Part shown: positions 10,442 through 20,996 of the stretch, piece by piece
Position numbering within the stretch: the first letter of the stretch is position 1
Layout: each line of letters begins with the position of its first letter
From: Scenedesmus sp. ARA3
Taxonomy: Eukaryota > Chlorophyta > Chlorophyceae > Sphaeropleales > Scenedesmaceae
NCBI GenBank assembly: GCA_004335835.1
Contig: RWJK01001403.1
Location: 280 to 24,828 of the forward strand
DNA length: 24,549 nt
Direction: 5' to 3'
Position numbers and translations under genes: made by a program
The notes under the pieces: generated by a model
Seen by the model: the letters and a program-made list of their open reading frames with translations, nothing else
The model's database searches: none
Told to the model about the DNA's origin: nothing

Positions 10442-11848
10442 TGCAGCCAGCCAGCCATGAGCACACCGCTGTCAGTGTGAGATCAGGCTGGCCTGCACAC
10501 AGCATGGGTGGCGCTGGCAGCTGTGCCAGCGGCCAGCTGGGCGCATCACATAGCATCGCAGCAAGAGCTCTGCAGCTGCACGCAGTTGGGCAGGCCGTGC
10601 TGAGCTGTGCGGAGGCATGGCCATGTCCGTTGCTGCTGCTGCGCTCTGCCATGCGCACCTCTGCTGCTGCCAGCGCCTGGCGCAGGTCCTCGCTGCTGTT
10701 GGTGACGCTGTAGCTGTGCGCAAAGGTGGGCTGGTAGATGAAGCCCAGGTCGCGCTGCGAGATCCAGCCCTGGGGGGTGTGGATGCAGAGGAAACGGCAG
10801 CAGCAGCAGCATTATCAGGGGTGCAATGCCTGCAGAAATGTGGACTGCACTGGCCCGCTATAGTGCTGTCCTTGCTCATGCTCCGAGCAAGTAGAATCCA
10901 CTTCCTCTGGACAACACGTCAGAAATCTGGCAAAGCCCGGCCACACACGCACGACATGCAGCAGCACAACACACCCAAGTGCAATTCCTGCTTGCAAGCT
11001 GTGCTGCATGCCGCCTGCTGCTGCCACCGCCACCCACCCGCTGCCTGTTGGCCAGGCCGGCCTGCCACGTCTGCGCCAGCTCCCGCCACTGCTGCTTGCC
11101 TGTGAGGCTGTGCAGCTGCCACAGCAGGCCCCCGAAGAAGCCAGACACCCACTTGCCCGGCAGCGCCAGCTTCCACTGCCCACTCGGGAGTGTCACGTCA
11201 GGGTAGCCGTCAGCAGGGGTCAGCTGCTGCGTGGTGGCCAGCGCCTGGACAGTGGGAGGAGGAGGAAGGGCAAGGCACAGCCGGGCGGCAGTGGCCACAT
11301 GTCAGCGATCATTCACGTGCATCTGCTCAGGCTTTGTCAGGCTGGAAGTGCCCTGAAAGCAAAACACCGTGCACTGTGCACAGCACTGTGTACCCAGGCT
11401 ACAGCAGTAAAATCGCTATCATAGATGTCAAGGTGTATGCAACTGCTGCTGATTTGTGCATGCATGGCACGCATGATGAGCATGGTTGTAGCTGCTGCTG
11501 CTGCTGCTGTTGGTGATGCTGCTGGCGTCACCCAGGCCTCACCTGACCCTCTGCCGCAGCCACAACTCTGTCAATAAGATCCTGCATGGTCTGAGCGCCA
11601 CCAGCTGCAGTACTGGCCTCGTTTACAGCGGACTCGGTAGTGACACCACGGCCGTGTGCGTCCGTCACGGACGCACCAGGCACTGCTGCTGCACCGTTCG
11701 TACATGATCCACGGCACATAAGCTGACATGGTGAAGCTTTCATGCACTGCAGGTCTGCCGCCCTTACTGCAGGAGAGATGACATTCGCCACGACCACCAA
11801 CCACAAGCACCACAACGTGTGCACACTGTGGGACCTAAATTTAGCCAT
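9196..11848 (-). CDS. secreted GH88-family unsaturated glucuronyl hydrolase, 5 exons, 494 aa
   Basis: Exons: 11848-11543, 11244-11038, 10769-10659, 10398-10296, 9953-9196. All phases match. The start was chosen because it gives a signal peptide: a basic N-region, hydrophobic TLWCLWLVVVANVISPAV, and a likely cut after VRA near residue 30. A Met 50 codons upstream would bury it. The catalytic domain runs from about residue 103 to 494: KWVSGFFGGLLW, RDLGF (Asp178), YKQLVIVD (Asp243), DESVWARGQSWALLGFA (325-341), RDSSAAGIASLAL (395-407), IIYGDYYGL. Asp178 and Asp243 are 65 residues apart, close to the 61 between the catalytic Asp88 and Asp149 of Bacillus UGL. Known of the family: hydration of the terminal unsaturated uronic acid in oligosaccharides released by polysaccharide lyases. 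The Asp243 codon is split G|AC by intron 4. In-frame coding potential continues after the TGA (see separate entries). The true substrate in an alga is unknown. Confidence 0.87.
9954..10295 (-). other. GH88 intron 4, interrupts the catalytic Asp codon
   Basis: 342-nt intron with donor GTGAGC and acceptor CCGCCAG, inserted after the first base of the Asp243 codon. Its central part is the near-palindrome at 10131-10252. Confidence 0.85.
10131..10252. repeat. ~122-nt near-palindromic fold-back inside GH88 intron 4
   Basis: The two arms, about 60 nt each, are centred on position 10191 (AGCTCAGCT). A perfect 16-nt inverted repeat lies at 10147-10162 (GATGGATGTTGTGTGA) and 10220-10235. Between it and the centre the arms pair without gaps over 28 nt, with scattered mismatches, several of which would be G-U pairs in RNA. 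Outside the core, pairing continues with a small asymmetric bulge through TGCAG/CTGCA. This could be a MITE-like element or the precursor of a small RNA; the sequence alone does not decide. Confidence 0.75.
10408..10440. repeat. (CAG)11 microsatellite in GH88 intron 3 (CTG on the transcribed-sense strand)
   Basis: Eleven uninterrupted CAG units on the plus strand. In the minus-strand transcript this is (CUG)11, ending nine bases before exon 4 (TGTGGCCAG|GCG), so the repeat occupies the place of the polypyrimidine tract and branch-point region. Confidence 0.9.
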
Positions 11849-13083
11849 GATGCAATATATATGTACTTTGTTGATGATCAAGAGATCTATTCTGTTGAAG
11901 CGAGCAGCATGCCGTGAAATGATGATTGGATCAGGTAGGGTGGAAGCGCAACACAACCGCTGTTGTGGAAAACCAATTATAGTGTGAACACGATGCATAC
12001 CAAACAGCGTCAGGCCGCTAAAGTTGCCTATTCTGGGTGCAGGAAGACAGGAAGGGGAGAGGCTAGGTTACAAGGAAACTCCTCACACTTCCTTGATCCA
12101 CGGTTTCAAGACCGCAAATGTGATCCATATCATAAAATATATTTTGACTGTCCCAATACAAGCAGCGGCAAGGCATGTCACCAGTGCGAGCAGAACATCA
12201 AGTAGCACGCCACACGAGCCTGAAGTTGCGTACTCTTCCTGTTTAAAAGCCTTGCCGACAGCAATGACTGTTTTACATCTGTCAATTTTGACTGGTACTA
12301 CGCATGCTGCGTATGCGCCTTGTCAGGCGGGTTGAAGAGCGTAGAGAAATGGCGGGCAGTCACCTAAGCACCCCTAATGCACTCACAGACTGCAGGAATG
12401 CACGTCAAGGGGCATTAGAACATGCAAGATGAAGTGTAGTGGCATGCGACGCTTAGTAATCCTCGCACGTAGCAGCAGCTGCCCAGGTCAGGCTGGCTCA
12501 CCAGCAGAAGCCTGCACCACACCATGCAGCACGTCCTGCAGTTGTCACGCTTGGACGCCGAGCCTGTCAGCCTGCACGTTCTGCTGCTGCAATTCGGGTT
12601 TTGATAGCAGCCCTTGCCAGCCAAGCACGCAGACTTCAGCCTGAACACTCACTCAAGGACAAGCGGCAGCCCACTCGGTGCTGAGAGCTCTGGCCCGGGT
12701 CCCTGTTGGTTCAGTATAACAAGTAGCAAGCAACCATCGTGCAACCGTCATGCAACAACGAAACTCTGTATTGAACTTTACATGAACGTGCGCAGGTTGC
12801 TGTCACCTCAGGCTGGTGCACAGGCTCCGAGCAAGCCTGTCCAATGTCCACGTGCACCGCTCCTACCCTGGCAGCGCATTCAAGCAAGTTACACAGTGCA
12901 CCCGCATCCAGGCGCACAGCTCCAGCAACTCGCGGCCTTTGAATCAGCCAGTCCTTTACACTTGTCGGTCGACATGATGCAATGATTCCACCTGACTAAT
13001 GCAGAACCCAAAGCTCAAATAAATGTCGAGCCGTGCTACGGCTAGTAGCTGTGGCACACACACATGCAGCGCATTTGATGCCT
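11849..13083. other. intergenic: GH88 promoter side, OPR gene 3' side
   Basis: About 1.2 kb of more AT-rich DNA without a recognisable gene. A TATA-like run (ATATATA) lies around 11856-11864, only about 10 bases upstream of the chosen GH88 ATG. This is too close for a canonical TATA-to-start spacing, so it is either leader sequence or a sign that transcription begins within the coding region. No tRNA or repeat array was seen. Confidence 0.5.
12956..12960 (-). promoter_or_regulatory. candidate poly(A) signal (TGTAA) of the OPR gene
   Basis: TTACA on the plus strand is TGTAA on the transcribed strand, about 124 nt past the stop codon at 13084. TGTAA is the usual green-algal poly(A) signal. A five-base motif can arise by chance. 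Confidence 0.4.
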
Positions 13084-16000
13084 TTAGATATCTGTGCCAC
13101 CACGCTTGGAATGGCCTGTGCTGGGAGCACCGCCAACAGACACGCTGCTGCTGCTATCGCTGCTGCCGTTGGTGCTGCTGACCACCCACAGGGCACCTGC
13201 CCAGGGGCCGCCTGGGCTGGCAGGGCCGACAGACGCACTGCTCTGCCCACTAGGCGACCAGCTGCTGCCGTTGCTGCTGCTGCTGCCGTTGCTTGCAGAG
13301 GAGCTGCCCTTGCGTTGTGTTTGCCACTGTTGCTGCTGCTGCGCCTGCTGTGGCCAAGGGCTGCCAGCTCTGCCCTCAAGCACCCCACCCTGCTGCTGCT
13401 GCTGTTCTACAGCCTCCGCACTGGGCTGTTGCTCAGCTGCTGCTACTCTATCTTGCAGTTTCTGCAGCAAGTCTGTCTGTGCTGCTACTTGTTCTGGTGA
13501 CAGCTGTGGCTGCGCCGCCGCTGCACACAGCTGCAGCTGCCGCAGCAGCTTCTGTGAGGGCAGCAGCCGCAGCTTCAAAAGCGCTGCCAGCAGCCCGGGG
13601 AGGCTCCACTGCTGCTGCTGCTGCTGCTGGGCAGGCAGTGCTGCCTCCAGTGCCTCCAGCGCAGCAGTGGCCCAGCTGACCGGCGGCTGAATGCGTGCTG
13701 ACGCCACGTAGCCCAGCAGCTGCACCAGCACCTGAAGTGGCAATCAGCACAGGTGCGGGGGAGCAAGCAGCGATTGTGTCAGCAGCAGCAGAAAAGGGTC
13801 AGCAAAGCTCACAAGCATAGCGGCAGCACATAGCAAATCACCTGCTGAGCAGCACAGTCTGAGTTTCACACAGAGCAACATGCCAGGCCCTGTCAACATG
13901 CAGCGAGCTTCACTGAGGCTTGCAGCGCGGCCAGGCACCGCACACGTGCTGCGCGTGCTGCGCTTTACTGACGCCACAGCCTCGAAGCCCGCAGGTGGCT
14001 GCAAGATGCAGTGCCGCAGCGCTCCAGGCAGCAAACCAGGCTGCCGCAGCAGCAACCCAAGTCCGACCACCCACCTCGAGCGGCATTTGCTGCACATGGT
14101 CCGTGCTGTGTGCCAGAAGCTGCGCCAGCCAGCGCCCGCCCAGCACCACCCTGCAGCCCCGCAGCCCTGACAGCAGCAGCGCCAGCTGGCTAGCACTAAA
14201 GGATGACAGCGGCACGCCAGCGCTGCTGCTGCTGCTGCTGCCGCTGCCTGCCAGGCGTGCTGCCAGCCAGCCTGTGAGCGCCCCCCCTGCAGGCCTGTAG
14301 CCCAGCTTGCCCAGGCACCACACCAGCCGCACCAGCGCCTGCAGCAGGGCAGCAGGGCAAAAGCAGCACGCAAGTCAAGCATCAGCACATCAAGGAGCCG
14401 GCAGTAGGTTGTGCTGTGTTCCTGCTGCTGGGCAGAGACCCAGAAACGCAGCAGCTCAGCCTTCTACATCCGCACAAGCAAGCTGCTTGCCCTGCACTAC
14501 CCCTGTGCATGCAACCTGTCACTGCTGGCACTCTACAGCCTGCGCAGCACTGCCTGCCTCGCCCTTGGCAGCACCACCCCAGCACCCAGCCAGCCACCCT
14601 CAGCCAACAAGCCCACCCACTCTCCCACACAAAATCAAATCAAAGACGCGGCCCCACCTGCTGGTCCAGCTGGTGTGCTGCAGGCGTTAGCGCGTGCAGC
14701 GCCTGGCAGCACCACCTGTGGCCAGGCACGCCGCCCAGCCGCGCAGCAGCAGTGGCCAGCCGCACCAGGTCAGGGCCCACGCTGCACGCAGCACTGCGCG
14801 GAGCCCCAACAGGGCCGCCGCCAGCAGCAGCAGCCGCATGCGCCAGCATGGCGCGCCTCCGCTGCTGGCCCTGCTGCTTCTGCGCCTGCTTGCGCTCTGC
14901 TGCAGACGCCGCAGAGGCGCACGCCGCTGCTGCTGCAGCACCTTCCGCAGGCGCTGCCAGGTCAGCTGCCGCGCCTGCTGCCTTGGCTACACCGGCTGCA
15001 AGCGCGGCCTGCGTCCACGCTGCAGGGGGCCGCTGCCGCTGCTGTACTGCGCCCTCCAGTGTCATGGCCAGGTCAGCCAGTGTGAACGTTGCACTGAGCA
15101 GCGGCTGCGAGGCACCCCAAAAGCTGGCCCAAAACTGCTGATCAGCCACAGTGTAGCCCAGCTGGCTGAGCGCCCACACAGAGATGGCCAGCTGCCGCGC
15201 CTGCAGCTGCTGCTCTGGCTGTGATGACAATGCACTAAACTGCTGCTGCCAGCCATTGAATGCTTCTTGCTGCTGCTGCTGCTGTTGGTGCCGCTGCAGC
15301 TGCTGCTGCAGGGCTGCTGTGCATGTGGCCAGCCATTCCTGGTTGGGCTTCACCCCTAGGCACGCCAAAGACCACAGCAGGCGGGCAATGTCCCTGCTGC
15401 TGCAGCTGCCAGCCGCCAGCTGCTGCTGCAGGCAGCGCAGCGCAGCCAGCAGCCAGGGCCGGGGTGGCAGCTGCCGCCAGCGTGCAGCAGCAGCCAGCAG
15501 CTCCACCAGCAGCTGCCCCTGCACCCCGCTGCCTGGCTGCTGCTGAATGCTGAACTGCTGCTGCGACTGCTGCAGCACGAAAGACTGCAGTGTGGACCGT
15601 TGCTCTCGCTGCAGCAGCTGCTGCAAACTAAGTGATTGCCGCTGTTGCTGCTGCTGGGCCATATGCTGCTGTTGTTGCTGCTGCTGTTGCTGTGTGCCGC
15701 TGCCGGCTGCCGCATCTGCCATGGCCTGCTGTGTGGTGCTGTACAGCAGCTGCTGGAACTCTGCGCTAGGCGGCTGGCTGGGCGCCACCTTGGACCAGCC
15801 ATACAGCCCCATGGCCAGCTCAACAAGCTGCAGCCCGCTACCGCTGCTGTTACTACTAGCTGCTGCACTTCCAGCCGCATACTGCCCATTGCTGCTGCTG
15901 TGGCTGCTGCTGCTGCTGCCATGGATGCACATCTGCTGCAGGGCCTGCTGCCACATGCGCAGCCAGCTGCCCGGTGGCCCCTCCTGCAGTGGTGCCAGCC

Positions 16001-17376
16001 GCCCCAGCGCCCAGCCAGTCATGCCCAGCTCAGCAGGCGCCATGCCGCCCAGCTTGCCCTCACTGCCAGCCCACCAGCCAGCCAGCCAGACCCCGCTAGG
16101 CTTGAACCCTACGCCAGCCAGCGCCGCCAGCAGCAGGCCGCACTCACCAGCCGACGCCTGCGGCAGCACACGCAGCGCTGCGCCCGCCAGGTGGTGCACG
16201 GTTGAATACGGCGCCACACGCTTGGTAGGACTCAGCTGCGGCAGCGCTGCCAGCGCCATGACCACGTCCTGCGGCTTGAAGCCGGGCAGCTTGCGCAGCA
16301 CGTTGGCCACCAGCCGGGCCAGCAGCTGAGGCGCAGGCAGCACCCCCAGCAGCGCCAGGGACCAGGCCAGCGTGGCCAGCTCCTGGGGCGGCATCAGGTT
16401 GACGAGCTCGAAGGCAGCAGCACACACCTGCTCCACAAGCGGGCCGCAGTAGCCGGCGGGCTCGCCTGCCGCCTCTATGCGCGCGCTGCTGTACAGTACG
16501 TTGGCGCAGTAGCGGCCGTCCACGCGGCCCAGGCCCTGCGCCAGGCCCTGCAGCTGCAGCAGCACCGCGCGCTGGCTGGCACTGCTGCTGCTGCTGCTGC
16601 TGCTGTTTGACGATGCACCGTTGCTACTGCTATGCTGTCTGCTGCCTCCAGTGGCCTCACTATCGCTGCTGCTGCTGCTGCTGGTCCACAGGCGCTGCAG
16701 CTGCACGAATGCGGCGCTGATGTGTATGTGATTCAGGTTTGGACCATGCCTGTCCAGCAGCGCCTGCAGCTCGCCCACACTGCCAGCAGCGCTGATAGCA
16801 GCAGTGATGACAGCCGGCTTGTCTAGTGCGGTGGTGTCCCGCCGCTGCTGCTGCTGTGTGCCTACGCGACCAAACTGGCTACTGCTGCTACCTGTGAATT
16901 GCCGCTGCTCCTGCCAGTCTTGCTGCTGCTGCAGCTGATGGCCATGAGGCAATGGCTGCTCCTCATACTGTTGCTCGTGCTGTTGCTGCTGCTGCTGTTG
17001 ACTGCTGTGTGTCACGGGCTGCTGCAGCTGCGCTGCTGCGAGATGAGCCGTAGTGCCACTGCTGGTTGCATGCCTGCTCACACACCGCTCCCGCTTTGCT
17101 TGCACCTGCAGTGATGACAGTGGAGATTGTGGGTGAAAAATGATGCCAAGCTCGGCAGAACAGCTTCTGACCATCTGCTGCAGCACAATGCAAGGCTGAG
17201 GGCAGCAGCAGCAAGCACAGCAACACTGTAAGCTGCCATGGCCAAGGGTTTTGAAGACCTGACCGCCGCTGAACTACCTTAGGTGCAACGTGGCAGCCCA
17301 ATGAGCGGCTGCTGGGCTGGGTGTGGCGAAACCTGCAGGGAGCACAGTGCGTGTGAGCACTCTGCTGTCCAGACAT
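13084..17376 (-). CDS. Gln-rich OPR (octotricopeptide-repeat, Tbc2-like) protein, probably organelle RNA-binding, 4 exons
   Basis: Exons: 17376-17278, 17105-14658, 14338-14075, 13731-13084 (1152 aa, all junctions phase 0). The protein opens with a Ser/Arg/His-rich stretch that could be a transit peptide, then Gln-rich DNA, then the LNHIHISAA motif that I associate with Tbc2-like proteins. About 14 degenerate helical repeats follow, for example LATLAWSLALLGVLP, CGLLLAALAGVGFKP, IARLLWSLACLGVKP, LAISVWALSQLGY and ALVRLVWCLGKLGYRP. Exons 3 and 4 continue the repeats, so the splice model is supported. The tail is Ser/Gly-rich; no RAP domain was seen. Known of the family: OPR proteins bind specific chloroplast or mitochondrial RNAs and control their stability, processing or translation. 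The RNA target cannot be read from sequence. An alternative start without the first intron is the ATG at 17174; the exon at 17376 is preferred because it splices cleanly in phase. Confidence 0.78.
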
Positions 17377-18233
17377 GCGGCATTCGCTACAACACCATAG
17401 CTATGCGTCATCTCCAATCATGTCCAACGATCTTCTACTGAGAACGTAATTACGCATAGATACGCCAGCATCGTTGCTGCTGCAAGAGTTTTGCACCTGC
17501 AGCCCAGCGAGAGCTCTCCCTGAAGGAGGGCTGCATGCAGCCACGCCACAGCTGACATGTCTAATGCTCTAGTTGCTGCATTTAAGCTACAACAACACTC
17601 ATCAGCCCAGCTAATGGCTAAATTAGCTCAGGACCACAGAGGCGAGTTCCTGAAGTTTGTGGTGAAGCTGTGTCCGCTGACCAAACTATCAACGGATTCA
17701 AACAAACGTAATTCATCACGCTAACAAAGGCAAACGTCAACCAACTTTCCTCAAGATCAACCGGCATACAGAGGGGCGCAGCAAGTGTCATAAGCGAACA
17801 GAGGCCACATGCGCTGTTAGCACCTTATGCATGCCAGTATCCTGCTTTGAGGTTTCTGTTGCTCAGCATCCAGACGTCTCGTGCATTGCTTATCCCGCAT
17901 CATACAGCCATTCGTCACCCGCCAGTCAGTGCTCGATCTGCAATTTCTCGTTTCGTTTTCCTCGTAAAAACTTTTGGTTCCTGAATTTGAGCTAGTAGGC
18001 AACGTTGTTCCATGTCAGCTTCTTTGCAGTGCCCAAGCCAAGTACAGTAGAACCACACCACCAGTGCATCAGCAACCGACACTGCAGCTCAAAACAGAAG
18101 GCAGCAGTTTATCTGAGACCGACCCCAGGCGGCCGTGGCCAGCTGTTGACGACAGTGGGCTGGCACAGGCCTGTGTCAAAGCAGCTCAGCACGTGGCGTC
18201 ATCACATCCAAACCCCACTGCGCAGCAGCAGCC
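17377..18233. promoter_or_regulatory. divergent intergenic region between the OPR gene and the small membrane-protein gene
   Basis: 857 bp between two start codons pointing away from each other, so it should hold both promoters and leaders. It is more AT-rich than the coding DNA. Visible structure: an inverted repeat at 17401-17408 (CTATGCGT) and 17452-17459 (ACGCATAG), and a ten-base palindrome CGTAATTACG at 17445-17454. No clear TATA box and no convincing gene. Confidence 0.5.
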
Positions 18234-18994
18234 ATGTCCATGTCTGGCAGCATCAGCATGGAGGAGCGGCGCCTGGCGCAGCAGCGGCAGCAGGACTGCC
18301 TCAACGCGGCCATCTTCTCCGGCTGCAAGGCCAGCGCCACAGCGCTGGTGGTGTCTGGCGGGCTGTGCGCGGGCCTGCTGAAGTACTCAGAGGTGCGCGG
18401 GGCCAGGCTGCCTGCAGCTGCTGCAGCGTGTAGGGCAGTGCGTGTTCGTGCACTGTCTCGTTCAGCCTGATGTCAGTGCGCATGCTGATGCTTGGAGGCG
18501 CAGCCTGGGGCATCCAGTGCTTGCAGGACAGTGACAACTGCATCGGAGCTGCAACAGTGCAGCCTCGTCATCATGCCATCATCAGTCATGTTACCAAACA
18601 AGCCATGTCAATGTTAATCACAGCATCCTGCTGCAGGCCGGCTGCACACTATGCTGGCAGCAGCAAGCTGCAACCGTGCACACACCCCTGCATCAGCTCT
18701 GCCGCTTGCCCCTGACACCCCCGCCCCCCCGTGCCTGCCTCCCTCTGCACCTGCTGCCCCCACCCGCAGTACTTCCGCTCCCACTTCACTGTGGGCGCCA
18801 AGGCCAGCTTCATCATGCTGCCTGTGTTCTACTCCTTCTGGTGGGCCAGCGAGAGCAGCGTGAGCCGCTGCAGCCAGGACGGCAGCCGCGCGCGCTTCAG
18901 GAAGATGCTGGGCATTGCCAAGCCGGGCCAGGCGGCAGCAGACGCAGCAGCAGCGGAGGCAGCAGCAGCAGCAACAGGCACCAGCGAGGCGTGA
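18234..18994 (+). CDS. small two-span membrane protein, ENOD93-like, 2 exons, 127 aa
   Basis: Exons 18234-18392 and 18770-18994, phase 0, intron GTGCGC...CACCCGCAG. A second Met two codons in is also possible as a start. Residues 1-30 are hydrophilic and Gln/Arg-rich. Hydrophobic segments lie at about 33-49 (ASATALVVSGGLCAGLL) and 62-80 (GAKASFIMLPVFYSFWWAS), joined by a short loop with YFRSHF. The tail is basic and then Ala-rich. The order (charged start, GCKA-type first helix, aromatic-Arg loop, second helix) resembles plant early-nodulin-93 proteins, small organelle-membrane proteins. That similarity is my inference from pattern, not a search; another small two-helix family is possible. 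The gene is divergent from the OPR gene. Confidence 0.7.
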
Positions 18995-20996
18995 GCAAAC
19001 TGCCGCTGCAAAGTGCATGCAGAAGAACATTGTGTAGACCAGGCACGGTGAGCATGAGTAGCTGCCACAACCTGACATGACAGCAAGGCCGGCTATTTCA
19101 GCAAGTCCATGTGTGCCAAGCTGGGACACTACCTGTTCCTGCCGACGCTGCTGCTGCCACCTGCAGCCAGGCAGCTGGCGCTTACCTTGTTTGTGCGTGG
19201 CAGTTGCTGCATGTCTGGCATGACAGCGGTGAGCAGTTCTTGGCCTGCTGCGCCAGGGCCCCCTAGCACCATGAGTTGCTAGAACAGCAGGCGTGATGGT
19301 TCCAGCAGTGCAGCGTCAGCCGCTTCCGAGAGTGCAACATGTGTTGCAGTTGTACAGTATATATTAGGTCAGCGCAGAGCCCCCAGTGCGCTGCATGCCT
19401 TTTTAATGTTGCCTGCATCCAGCAGTTGCCTGTTGTTGACGGCTGCCCTGATATCGTTTGCTCTACCGATGGACATGCGTTTGTTGCTGTGCAAGTAGAG
19501 TGTGCAGATTGGCTAGGCAGGCATGCTGCGTGTTACGTGTGGCTAGGTGTACCAGCCCCAGGAGGCTATGCATCACAGGCTGGCACTCTGCAGCGCCTAG
19601 CAGCATGCAGGTAGTGGCAGGCGGCACGACAAGCTGCGTGCTGAGCATGTTGGCCCTGCACAGCACATGTTCTGTTGGCGGGCAACTTGGGTGGTCACAG
19701 CATAGGTGGTTGTACTGCTAGACAGCAGCTCAGCACTGCATAGCACCTGCTGGCAGCAGTGCTGTACAGCAGCACAGCATGCGATGGCAGACTGTGATTG
19801 CTTGCCATTGTTTATGTGGGGCCTACTAGGCGGGATGAACTGGTAGTTCATCTCTTTGTATACAGCAGGTTGCGTGCATGCAAGCGTCAATGATGCCGGC
19901 TCATGGCCCCTTAGGGTGGACGCGGTGCAATGAGCACTTCTCTGCTTTTATGCCTGCCGGAGACCCTGCATTGTTGCGTGCCTGCCAGCAAAAAGGCGGT
20001 GCGCCCAGCATGCTGTGCCATACGTTGCCATTGCATGCCGTGTCATGACGTGGGGCGCGCATCCCCTCTGCTGTTGATGCTGTCTTTCCCCTGGAAGACA
20101 AGCAGCTGAATTCACATCTGCAGCCACTATGAGGCTTGCTGTGTTGTGCACACGCTGCGCATGCCCCAGGGCTTGCGGAATAGCAGCGTCTCATGCAGCG
20201 CCTGAGATGGCTGCCATCCTGCTTCAAAGCATCAGGTTTATGCTTTGCAGCACATGCATGCATGTGCGCGAACATGATAAGGCTGTGGCTGCCAACATGT
20301 TGCTGTTGTTGTCCAGGCAGTCTAACTGCAGGCCGTGGCATGAAGCAGCAGAATTTGTGCAGCAGTCTGTTGGCAAGGCATCGTGTGGTGGTGGTGCAGG
20401 TGTTCATGGTGATACAACATGTGTATACGCATGTTGGGGCTGCATGGAGTGGTTGCAACGAGCACACATCAGTGGCTGCTTTTTTCCTGCAGAGCCTCGC
20501 GCAGGCCCTGCTGTCAAAGCAGCTGTGAAGTTCACACCTGCTACTGCTGTAACTAGTCACTTCAAGCTTACGCCAACTGTGGTCCAACTTGGACGGGAGG
20601 AAGCTTGAAGCTTTGATATATTGCTGCGATTTGAAACAACATGAGATCAAGCTGGCTGCTGCCTCGAGTCTGTTTGGTTGGACCAGGTACAGCACACTGG
20701 AGAACACGCATGACAGTCATATCCCGCCTTTTGAGGCACACTACATACCACAACTGGGTGTAGATCAATACCTTCGTAACACTGCTGAGCATGATTCGAT
20801 GGATTTTGATCCGATGGACTGAAATATGTTTGCTTTGCTTGAACTCCGGAACATGGCCAATGTTTGACGAGACGAGTTGATCGCTTGCTTTCAAGAGCTT
20901 TCTTTCTTTCTTGAGCAGCGGTGCCAGTTTTGTTTGTGTCACGCAACGATTTGTAGCTGAGCTGGCATAAACAAGCCGTGGTCCTACAGCAGCAGC
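18995..20996. other. 2-kb gene-poor stretch: 3' UTR of the small membrane protein gene and RCCR upstream region
   Basis: No coding frame here was supported by a family motif or splice pattern. The nearest plus-strand TGTAA after the upstream gene is at about 20547, 1.5 kb past its stop, so that gene's 3' end is undefined. A TTTC-repeat pyrimidine tract flanked by an inverted TCAAGA/TCTTGA pair lies around 20892-20915, roughly 90 bp before the RCCR ATG. The long minus-strand frame at 20707-19901 is discussed under rejected items. Confidence 0.5.

Noticed and set aside
10296..10464. ATG frame starting with a long Leu run that resembles a signal peptide for the GH88 enzyme
   Set aside because: The Leu run is the intronic CTG repeat. 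The conserved GH88 exons upstream splice in phase to the exon starting at 10398, and a proper signal peptide lies at 11848.
14640..17186. Single-exon start of the OPR gene at 17186
   Set aside because: That codon is GTG on the coding strand, and a clean acceptor (CATCACTGCAG) at 17106 joins in phase to an upstream exon with a true ATG at 17376.
19080..19260. Further downstream exon of the small membrane protein
   Set aside because: The stop at 18994 closes the frame after an Ala-rich tail and no phased splice pair supports an extension.
20129..20608. 159-codon plus-strand frame upstream of RCCR
   Set aside because: Cys-rich composition without motif, no link by splicing to RCCR, and an in-frame stop separates the region from the RCCR ATG.
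19901..20707. 268-codon open frame on the minus strand
   Set aside because: It is Cys/His-rich with no family motif and no splice pattern. In moderately GC-rich DNA with few stop codons such lengths arise by chance.
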